The notes under the pieces are model-generated. The model was not told where the DNA came from and searched no databases. It was given only the letters and a program-made list of their open reading frames with translations. From DATCDR01 sp036510575 (GTDB taxonomy: Bacteria > Actinomycetota > Acidimicrobiia > Acidimicrobiales > Bog-793), in contig DATCDR010000220.1 of NCBI GenBank assembly GCA_036510575.1, forward strand, positions 1 to 24,616: a stretch of 24,616 nt of DNA, written 5' to 3'. This document shows positions 7,224 through 13,808 of the stretch, piece by piece; within the stretch, counting starts at the first letter, position 1; the number at the start of each line of letters is the position of its first letter. The position numbers and the translations under genes are program-made.

Positions 7224-8467
7224 CTGCGCACCTGGCCGTCGCCCTCGATCACGTACTTCACCGATGTCAGCTCGCGAAGGCCCATCGGCCCCCGTGCGTG
7301 CAGTTTCTGGGTGGAGATACCGATCTCGGCACCAAGTCCGAGCTCACCGCCATCGACGAATCGCGTCGATGCATTCACCAGCACCGCTGCGGCGTCGACT
7401 TCGCGAACAAAGCGGCCCGCGGCCTCGAGGTCACGAGTGACGATCGCCTCGGAGTGGCCAGTCGAGTAGGTCGCGATGTGGGTCATCGCAGCGTCGAGGG
7501 ACGGCACCACCGCGATCGCCATCTTCAGCGCCAGGTACTCCGTCGCGTAATCCTCGGTCGTCGCCACACCGACGGCTGGCAGGATCGCCCGGGTCGCTTC
7601 GTCGCCGACGAGCTCGACAGTGTCAAGCGCAATGGCGATCCGCGAAAGCAATTCCTCGGCGACCGCTTCGTGGACAAGGAGCGTCTCCATCGAGTTACAG
7701 ACCGACGGCCGTTGGATCTTCGCGTTGACGATGATCCGTTCGGCGACGTCGAGATCTGCGCTCGCGTCGACATAGACGTGGCAGTTTCCGTCACCGTCGA
7801 TGACGTAGGGAACCGTCGCCCGCTCGAGAACCAGCGCGATCAGCGAAGGTCCGCCGCGAGGTACGAGGAGATCGATGACACCTCGCATCCGGACGAAGGA
7901 CTCGACGGTCTCACGTGAGATGTCCTCGACCAGGATCACGGCATCGGCGGGCAGGCCGGCACCCTCGATCCCGCCGCGGAGTGCTTGGGCAATCGCGATG
8001 TTCGAGTCGATCGCACCGGCGCTACCTCGAAGCAGCACGGCGTTGCCGGACATGAGGCAAAGAGCGGCAGCGTCAGAGGTGACATTCGGCCGGTTCTCAT
8101 AGACGATGCCGATGACGCCGAGCGGCACACGGACACGCTTGATGCGAAGCCCGTTCGGTCGGACGTACCCATCGACCACCTCGCCAACAGGATCGGGCAG
8201 CGCAGCCACGGAACGAAGCCCGTCGGCCATCGAGGTGATCCTGCCGAGATCGAGGCGGAGCCGGTCGATCAACGTCGCATCGGCTCCTGCGGCGACGGCG
8301 CGCGCGATGTCCCGCTCGTTTGCGTCAAGAATTGCCGGTGCGCTCTTTTCTAGCGCCTCTGCGGCTGCGTTCAGCGCTTCGGTCTTGGTCTCACTCGAGG
8401 CCCTCGCGAGCTCGCGCGCCGCGAGGCGGGCCCGCATGCCGAGCTCCTCTAGAGGTGATATCGCCAT
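7220..8467 (-). CDS. proA: Gamma-glutamyl phosphate reductase (glutamate-5-semialdehyde dehydrogenase)
   Basis: This enzyme reduces gamma-glutamyl phosphate with NADPH to glutamate 5-semialdehyde, the second step of proline synthesis. The 415-residue protein shows the family signatures VRVPLGVIGIVYENRPNV, NAVLLRGSAGA, LLVPRGGPSLI, NAKIQRPSVCNSMETLLVH (catalytic Cys257), VNASTRFVDGGELGLGAEIG and STQKLHARGPMGL. The frame is open to an ATG at 8539, but that start overlaps proB by 35 bp. The ATG at 8467 gives the standard length and lies 37 bp after the proB stop. No strong Shine-Dalgarno is visible. The gene follows proB, whose product supplies its unstable substrate, and it overlaps the ATPase gene by four bases. 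Confidence 0.97.
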   Translation of the reverse strand: MAISPLEELGMRARLAARELARASSETKTEALNAAAEALEKSAPAILDANERDIARAVAAGADATLIDRLRLDLGRITSMADGLRSVAALPDPVGEVVDGYVRPNGLRIKRVRVPLGVIGIVYENRPNVTSDAAALCLMSGNAVLLRGSAGAIDSNIAIAQALRGGIEGAGLPADAVILVEDISRETVESFVRMRGVIDLLVPRGGPSLIALVLERATVPYVIDGDGNCHVYVDASADLDVAERIIVNAKIQRPSVCNSMETLLVHEAVAEELLSRIAIALDTVELVGDEATRAILPAVGVATTEDYATEYLALKMAIAVVPSLDAAMTHIATYSTGHSEAIVTRDLEAAGRFVREVDAAAVLVNASTRFVDGGELGLGAEIGISTQKLHARGPMGLRELTSVKYVIEGDGQVRR

Positions 8468-8504
8468 GAGGCAGGCTACCAAGGCCTGGATCGCACGCCG
8501 ATGG

Positions 8505-9626
8505 TCACGAGACGGTCCCGCCACGCGGCTCTGCGCCACTCAAGATGACTAGGTCGTCACGGTGCACGACTACAGATCCGAGGCCGTAGGGAAGCTCGGC
8601 CGAGTGCTTACCTACCCACTCAGCACTTCGTGAAGCGCCGAGCCGGGCAATTCCCTTCGCGAACACCGTCCCGTCCTCTCCTGCAAGCTCGACCGCGTCG
8701 TCAGATTCGAAGGCACCCTCAGCTCGAAGCACACCAGCGGCGAGCAGCGAGGCCTCATGGTCAACGAGGGCACGACGTGCCCCCTCGTCGACGAGCACCT
8801 TCCCCGAGGACGAGAGCGCGAAGGCGATCCAGAGCTTTCGTGCCGGCAGGCTCCTCGGCGAGGGGAGCACGACCGTTCCGACACCAGGGTGCTCGGCGAT
8901 CGCTTCGGCGAGCACCTCTGGGCGCGAGGCCTGCGCGATCACGACCCGTACGCCTGACCACGCGGCCATGCGCGCGGCGGCCATCTTCGAGGCCATGCCT
9001 CCGCTGCCACCTCTTGGACCGGGTCCGCCCGCTGCGGCGTCGACCGCCGCATCGAGAGCCGTCACAATCTCTACGAGCGTTGCAGTGGCGCTCTTTCTCG
9101 GATCCGCGTCGAAAAGGCCAGCCTGGTCGGTGAGGAGCACGAGCAGCGAGGCCCCGAGCAGGTTGGCAACGAGCGCGGCGATGCGGTCGTTGTCACCGAG
9201 TCGTAGCTCGTCGTCAGCGACGGCGTCATTTTCGTTCACGACCGGCACCACGCCGAGCTCGAGGAGGCGAAGGAGCGTCCTTCGAGCGTGTACATACTGG
9301 CGCCGCTCGCCGAAGTCGAGGGGCGCCAGTAACACCTGGCCGACCGCTATCCCATGTGCGCGGAGCGCCTCGTCATAGACGCGCATCAAGTGGTGCTGGC
9401 CGATCGAGGAGAGCGCCTGGAGCGTGATCGCATCCGACGGACGGCCTCCTGCGGGCCGAAAGACCGAGATCCCAGCCGTCACCGCACCCGACGTCACGAT
9501 CACGACGTCGTGGCCCGCGGCCCGCGCCAGTGCGACTTCGCCACAGAGCTTTCCCACCGCGGCGACGTCGACCGCACCGGAGTCATCGGTCACCGAGGAG
9601 GTCCCGATCTTGACGACGACGATCAA
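8505..9626 (-). CDS. proB: Glutamate 5-kinase
   Basis: This enzyme phosphorylates glutamate on its gamma-carboxyl with ATP, the first and usually proline-feedback-inhibited step of proline synthesis. The 373-residue protein has the amino acid kinase domain (VVVKIGTSSV at 3-12, VIVTSGAV, PVVNENDAV, LGDNDRIAALVA, LLTDQAGLF) and then a C-terminal PUA domain from about residue 270. The start must be TTG at 9626 or later, because an in-frame TGA lies three codons upstream (9635-9633) and the kinase fold begins at once. The usual GTGGMxTK loop reads GGSGGMASK. The gene lies 40 bp after obg and is probably in the same operon as proA. Confidence 0.96.
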   Translation of the reverse strand: MIVVVKIGTSSVTDDSGAVDVAAVGKLCGEVALARAAGHDVVIVTSGAVTAGISVFRPAGGRPSDAITLQALSSIGQHHLMRVYDEALRAHGIAVGQVLLAPLDFGERRQYVHARRTLLRLLELGVVPVVNENDAVADDELRLGDNDRIAALVANLLGASLLVLLTDQAGLFDADPRKSATATLVEIVTALDAAVDAAAGGPGPRGGSGGMASKMAAARMAAWSGVRVVIAQASRPEVLAEAIAEHPGVGTVVLPSPRSLPARKLWIAFALSSSGKVLVDEGARRALVDHEASLLAAGVLRAEGAFESDDAVELAGEDGTVFAKGIARLGASRSAEWVGKHSAELPYGLGSVVVHRDDLVILSGAEPRGGTVS

Positions 9627-9666
9627 CGCGATTCACAGCGGGTAGACGAACGCCCACAGACGGGCC

Positions 9667-10917
9667 TCACGACTCGGGCTCCCACTCGAACTCCAAGTCG
9701 CCGATGGTCACCGCATCTCCTGCGCGCGCACCCGCCCGAGCAAGTGCGCGGTCGACGCCCAACCGACGAAGGCGGCGCTGCACGAGGGCGAGCGCGTCGG
9801 GATCATTCAAGTCCGTCACCGCGACGGCGCGAATCGCCTGGCGACCCTCGACGACGAAGCCCTGCCCGCTTCGCGTGACGAAGAAGGTCTCTTCGGTCGG
9901 ACGGTGCAGAGTCGGCTCGACAGGAGCCTCCTCCTCGACGAGCCGCGCCGCTTCGACCAGCTCGGCAAGTTGGCGCACGAGTGTGTTCACGCCCTCGCCG
10001 GTAACTGCAGAAACGCTCTGATACGGCGATGCAACGTCGGCATCGGCGATATCGGAGCGTGATCCTATGACGAGGCGGGGCCGGCCGACGAGCTCAGGGC
10101 GGTACCGCTCGAGCTCAGCGAGCAACACCTCGACCTGCTCAGTCGGAGGTCGCTCGGCAAGCGGCGAGAGGTCAGCCAGGACAAGGAGCACGCGGGCGCG
10201 TTCTATGTGGCGGAGGAACTGGAATCCGAGACCGCGCCCCTCGCTCGCCCCCTCGATCAAGCCGGGGATGTCGGCGACGGTGAACTCGGTCGCCGTCGCT
10301 CCGTCTCCGGCGCGAACGACGCCGAGGTTCGGCTCTAACGTCGTGAAGGGATAGTCGGCGATCTTCGGCTTCGCGGCCGATATCCGGCTGATCAGCGTGG
10401 ACTTGCCGACGTTCGGGAACCCGACGAGCGCCACGTCGGCCAGGAGCTTCAGCTCGAGATCGAGCCAGCGCTCGGTACCGAACTCACCTTGTTCGGCAAA
10501 GCCGGGCGCTCGAAGCCGGTTGGAGAGAAAACTCGCGTTTCCCCTGCCGCCGTGACCGCCGGTTGCCGCAAGCAGCCGATCGCCAGGATGAGCGAGGTCG
10601 GCCAGGATCTCCCCTTCGAGTGTCCGCACCACGGTGCCGGGCGGGACGGAAACGACTAGATCTTCGCCGTTTCGACCGTGACGTTTGGAGCCACTGCCAT
10701 GCCCGCCGCTGTCGGCCTTCCGGTGTGGATGGTCCTTGAAGGCGAGCAGTGACGCCGCCCGAAGCGACGCCTCAAGGAAGATGTCGCCACCTTTGCCACC
10801 GTTTCCACCGTCTGGACCGCCTTTTGCGACGTGTGCCTCGCGGCGAAACGCCACGGCGCCTGCTCCGCCATCGCCAGCCTTCAGGTGAACCTGGGCCTCA
10901 TCAACGAACGCGGCCAC
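9667..10917 (-). CDS. obg: Obg/CgtA GTPase (ribosome assembly)
   Basis: This essential GTPase binds the 50S subunit and is involved in ribosome maturation and the stress response. The 416 residues comprise a Gly-rich Obg fold (1-158), a GTPase domain (about 160-315) and a C-terminal OCT domain (about 335-416). G1 is GFPNVGKS (166-173), G2 is the Thr pair in FTTLEPNLG (191-199) and G3 is DIPG (216-219). G4 is unusual: the canonical NKxD position reads SRSD in VIGSRSDI (283-290), and G5 reads SAV. The start is GTG at 10917, with GGAGG five bases upstream. The gene follows rplU and rpmA in the classic order and precedes proB. Confidence 0.97.
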   Translation of the reverse strand: MAAFVDEAQVHLKAGDGGAGAVAFRREAHVAKGGPDGGNGGKGGDIFLEASLRAASLLAFKDHPHRKADSGGHGSGSKRHGRNGEDLVVSVPPGTVVRTLEGEILADLAHPGDRLLAATGGHGGRGNASFLSNRLRAPGFAEQGEFGTERWLDLELKLLADVALVGFPNVGKSTLISRISAAKPKIADYPFTTLEPNLGVVRAGDGATATEFTVADIPGLIEGASEGRGLGFQFLRHIERARVLLVLADLSPLAERPPTEQVEVLLAELERYRPELVGRPRLVIGSRSDIADADVASPYQSVSAVTGEGVNTLVRQLAELVEAARLVEEEAPVEPTLHRPTEETFFVTRSGQGFVVEGRQAIRAVAVTDLNDPDALALVQRRLRRLGVDRALARAGARAGDAVTIGDLEFEWEPES

Positions 10918-10922
10918 GCTGT

Positions 10923-10927
10923 CCTCC
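10923..10927 (-). promoter_or_regulatory. Shine-Dalgarno of obg
   Basis: GGAGG, five bases before the GTG at 10917. It fixes the start and is the best ribosome-binding site in this part of the operon. Confidence 0.8.
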
Positions 10928-11007
10928 GAAGACGCTTAGTTGTGGTGCACTATCTGGTGCCAGCTCGAGCAACAGCTGCTGTCTCGAGACGCGGCACGAA
11001 GAAGGTG

Positions 11008-11265
11008 TTACGCCTCCGAGGCGACCACATCAACGAGTCGACGACCACGTCGCGCTCCGAAGTGGACGCGGCCCGTGGCCTTGGCGAAGAGTGTGTCGTC
11101 TTTGCCGCGGCCGACATTCACTCCCGGGTGGAAGTGGGTGCCACGCTGGCGGACGATGATCGATCCGGCGCTGACGGCCTCACCGTCGGAGGCCTTGACG
11201 CCGAGACGCTGTGCATTCGAATCGCGGCCGTTCCTGGTGGAACCGCCACCTTTGGTCTTGGACAT
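11008..11265 (-). CDS. rpmA: 50S ribosomal protein bL27
   Basis: bL27 is an 85-residue large-subunit protein whose N-terminus reaches towards the peptidyl transferase centre. The sequence has the family blocks KTKGGGSTRNGRDSNAQRLG, GSIIVRQRGTHFHPG and VGRGKDDTLFAKATG. It starts MSKTKGG with no long N-terminal cleavage extension. The frame is open further upstream, but the ATG at 11265 is supported by AGGAGAG two bases upstream (11268-11274), which overlaps the rplU stop codon. The gap to rplU is seven bases, so the two ribosomal proteins are co-translated. A 90-bp gap without an evident terminator leads to obg. Confidence 0.97.
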   Translation of the reverse strand: MSKTKGGGSTRNGRDSNAQRLGVKASDGEAVSAGSIIVRQRGTHFHPGVNVGRGKDDTLFAKATGRVHFGARRGRRLVDVVASEA

Positions 11266-11267
11266 CT

Positions 11268-11274
11268 CTCTCCT
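11268..11274 (-). promoter_or_regulatory. Shine-Dalgarno of rpmA overlapping the rplU stop
   Basis: AGGAGAG lies two bases before the rpmA ATG and shares bases with the rplU TAG stop (11275-11273). This arrangement fits ribosome hand-over between the two genes and rules out the longer upstream frame as the real start. Confidence 0.7.
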
Positions 11275-11587
11275 AGTTGGCGGGTGAGATCGATGTGATC
11301 TCGACCGTCGTGTAGTGCTGACGGTGACCCCAGCGGCGGCGGCCTCGCGTCTTGGACTTGTAGTTGTATGCGTCGATCTTCGGGCCCTTGGCCTCTCCGA
11401 CGACACGCCCTGACACCGCAGCGCCGTCCAGCTTGCCCGAGCCGGCGGTGATGTTCTCGCCATCGACGAGGAGGACCGCTGGGAAGTTCACCTCTTCGCC
11501 TAGCTCGGCCTTTAGCAGCTCAACCTCGATCGTCTCACCGACCTCGACTCGCTGCTGCTTTCCACCAGATGCAATGACTGCGTACAT
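11273..11587 (-). CDS. rplU: 50S ribosomal protein bL21
   Basis: bL21 is a 104-residue large-subunit protein that binds 23S rRNA. It has the standard start MYAVIASGGKQQRVEVG, the central block GAKVSGRVVGEAKGPKI-like (here AAVSGRVVGEAKGPKI) and the basic C-terminal YKSKTRGRRRWGHRQHYT. Length and composition are normal. The ATG at 11587 has no Shine-Dalgarno in the bases just upstream (GATCGTGCCCCT). A TAAGAT box at 11597-11602 would place transcription start within a few bases of the ATG, so translation may be leaderless. It heads rplU–rpmA–obg. Confidence 0.97.
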   Translation of the reverse strand: MYAVIASGGKQQRVEVGETIEVELLKAELGEEVNFPAVLLVDGENITAGSGKLDGAAVSGRVVGEAKGPKIDAYNYKSKTRGRRRWGHRQHYTTVEITSISPAN

Positions 11588-11596
11588 AGGGGCACG

Positions 11597-11602
11597 ATCT
11601 TA
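11597..11602 (-). promoter_or_regulatory. Candidate -10 box for rplU-rpmA-obg
   Basis: TAAGAT on the minus strand fits the actinobacterial TANNNT pattern and lies nine bases before the rplU ATG. No good -35 hexamer is present 16-18 bases upstream. A start about seven bases downstream would leave a leader of 0-4 nucleotides. The rest of the 143-bp rng-rplU gap holds a GAACC/GGTTC hairpin-like repeat (about 11660-11676) without a T run. Confidence 0.35.
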
Positions 11603-11730
11603 CACGGACCTGGCGGCACCCCGAGAGCCGAGTCGCCACCGCCTTCGAAGAATGCGTCTCGAACCACCGGCCGGTTCGAAACTCCACCGAAACCGCTCCG
11701 CCGAGGAGTCGCTCGGGCAAGCCGGGGGAG

Positions 11731-13500
11731 TTAGACAGCTATGTCGGTAAAGACGATGCCGCGTCCGTCACACATCGGACAGGCGTGCGAGAGCGACTCG
11801 ACCAGACCTTCTCCGACGCGCTTTCGCGTCATCTCGACCAGTCCGAGCTCGGAGATGTCGAAGATCTGGGTAGGTGTCTTGTCACGCGAGAGCGACTGCC
11901 GAAGGGTTGCCGCGACGTCCGCGCGATTGGACTTGATCTCCATGTCGATGAAGTCGATGACGATGATCCCGCCGATGTCACGAAGGCGGAGCTGACGGGC
12001 GATCTCCTCGGCGGCCTCGAGATTGTTCTGGAAGACCGTCTCCTCGAGGTTCGACGAGCCGACGTTTTTACCGGTGTTGACGTCGATAACCGTCAAGGCC
12101 TCGGTTCGTTCGATGATCAATGAGCCCCCTGACGGTAACCAAACCTTCCGGTCGAGTGCCTTGTGGAGCTGCTCATGTACATGGTTGCGCTCAAAGATCG
12201 AGATTCCCTCGGCCGCAGCGTCGTAGTACTCCACGCGATCGGCGAGCTCGGGGTCGATATCGGCGACATAGGCACGAACGAGGTTGAACAGATCTAAGTC
12301 GTCGACGACGATGCCGCGGTACTCGTCGTTCAGCTCTTCGCGGATCGCTCGAAGGGCGAGGTGCGGCTCGGAGTAGAGCAGCGATGGCGACGGGAGGCGC
12401 TTGGCCTTCTCCTCGATCTCGATCCACTTTTCGACGAGCGACTCGACGTCACGGCGAAGCTCGTCGACGTCAACGCCCTCAGCTGCCGTTCGCACGATCA
12501 CGCCGTGGCCTTCTGGCCGGATCTCGTCCAGGATGGAGCGGAGACGCCTGCGCTCACGATCGTCGAGTCGCTTGGAGATGCCGGACGCGTCCGAGTTCGG
12601 CACGAGGACGACGAAGCGACCAGGAAGCGACACCTCCTGGGTGAGCCGGGCGCCCTTTAGGCCGATCGGGTTCTTCGTCACCTGGCAGAGGATCGATTGC
12701 CCTGGCCGGAGTAGGTGCTCGATGCGCGTTGCTCCCGGCTCCCGGTCGCCGATATCATCCCGATCGAACTGCACGTCGCCCCAGTAGAGAACGGCGTTCT
12801 TCGGGGTGCCGATGTCGACGAAGGCTGCTTCCATGCCGGGGAGCACGTTCTTCACACGACCCCGGTAGATGTTGCCGTCGATCTGGTTTGCGTCGTCTTC
12901 TGCGCGCTCCACGTGGTGCTCGATCAAGGACCTGCCCTCGAGCACGGCGATCTGGGTCACTTCAGGCTCGACGTGGACACACATCAGGTAGCGACCAACC
13001 GGCCGACCCTTGCGCTCGCGACCTTTTCGGCGACGCGATCCGCTGGCGGTCTCCTCGGCTTCCTCGCCGGGGAGCTCGGCCCTGGGCGCCCTCACCCGTG
13101 GTGGCGCGCTCGGCTTCGAAGCGGCACGTGGCGGACGATTGGCCGCTACAGGTTGCTTTTGCGCTGCATCGTTTGGACGGGCCTCGCCATTGGCCTGGGC
13201 GGTGGTGGTTCGCTGACCAGAGCCGCCACGGCCACGGCCGCCCCGACGCCTGCGGCGCTTTGGGGCGTCGCCGTTAGCCGACCCGTTCGCCGACCCGCTT
13301 GACGACCCATTCGATGACGGTGCAACCGCTGACTCAGGCTGCACGGGTGCAGGCCGGGAGTCGCCTATTCGAGGCCGGTTCGGCTCTCTTTGGACCTCAG
13401 CTGCGGCATCGAGCGGTTGGGGGGCAGGCCGCGGCGTTGGCTGCGGCTTCTGCTCGGGTAGCTGACCAGGCAATCCCTGGTCGATGGTCTCGTCCGACAT
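11731..13500 (-). CDS. rng: Ribonuclease E/G family endoribonuclease
   Basis: This 589-residue endoribonuclease processes rRNA and starts mRNA decay by cutting single-stranded A/U-rich RNA. Residues 1-165 are a disordered Pro/Ala/Gly/Arg-rich arm with a KRRRRRGGRGRGG patch at 81-93, likely RNA-binding. An S1 domain follows (about 200-290: NIYRGRVKNVLPGMEAAFVDIG), then the 5'-sensor and DNase I-like core. Catalytic metal ligands are Asp473 in TVIDVNTGK and Asp516 in IVIDFIDME. The tetramer zinc link is CPMC (574-577). There is no long C-terminal scaffold tail, so the layout is the actinobacterial type with the extension at the N-terminus. The ATG at 13500 follows a 308-bp gap. Whether it should be called rne or rng is a matter of convention. 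Confidence 0.95.
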   Translation of the reverse strand: MSDETIDQGLPGQLPEQKPQPTPRPAPQPLDAAAEVQREPNRPRIGDSRPAPVQPESAVAPSSNGSSSGSANGSANGDAPKRRRRRGGRGRGGSGQRTTTAQANGEARPNDAAQKQPVAANRPPRAASKPSAPPRVRAPRAELPGEEAEETASGSRRRKGRERKGRPVGRYLMCVHVEPEVTQIAVLEGRSLIEHHVERAEDDANQIDGNIYRGRVKNVLPGMEAAFVDIGTPKNAVLYWGDVQFDRDDIGDREPGATRIEHLLRPGQSILCQVTKNPIGLKGARLTQEVSLPGRFVVLVPNSDASGISKRLDDRERRRLRSILDEIRPEGHGVIVRTAAEGVDVDELRRDVESLVEKWIEIEEKAKRLPSPSLLYSEPHLALRAIREELNDEYRGIVVDDLDLFNLVRAYVADIDPELADRVEYYDAAAEGISIFERNHVHEQLHKALDRKVWLPSGGSLIIERTEALTVIDVNTGKNVGSSNLEETVFQNNLEAAEEIARQLRLRDIGGIIVIDFIDMEIKSNRADVAATLRQSLSRDKTPTQIFDISELGLVEMTRKRVGEGLVESLSHACPMCDGRGIVFTDIAV

Positions 13501-13808
13501 GGACGGCGTCCCTTCTCACGTGCATCGCCCGGCGCGCCGCAGCCGGCGCGCAAACGAGGAGCCGGCACGATGCTTCATCGGCTCGCTCGGCAGCGCCGCG
13601 GCGGTAACAGAAAATTTCGGATCGGTTTGCACGAGATGCAGTAGCGGTGCTCTCCGGCGCAGCCAACGGTGCTGCATCCGAGCTACGAACGCAGGCAACC
13701 GTCGTGATTTCAACAAAGCGAGCCGGACGTCGCATCCGGGCAGGCCAGAAGCTTTTCATTGTGTGGCCACTCTACCGCCGCTCCCAACGGGACGGGTACC
13801 AGCTCCGG
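13501..13808. other. Intergenic region between mrdA and rng
   Basis: No gene is supported in these 308 bases. They hold the downstream end of mrdA and the presumed promoter and leader of rng. Visible items are a perfect GC hairpin at 13532-13551 and a short AT-rich patch (ACAGAAAATTTCGG, about 13607-13620). I found no convincing -35/-10 pair and no hairpin followed by a T run for mrdA. Small frames here are on both strands, start nowhere convincing and have the composition of non-coding GC-rich DNA. Confidence 0.6.
13532..13551 (-). promoter_or_regulatory. GC hairpin in the rng leader
   Basis: A perfect 8-bp stem (GCGCGCCG pairing with CGGCGCGC) with a four-base loop. It sits 32-51 bases upstream of the rng ATG, so it would lie in the 5' untranslated region if transcription starts above it. 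RNase E genes in other bacteria are autoregulated through leader hairpins. The same role here is inference. There is no T run, so a terminator is unlikely. Confidence 0.4.
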
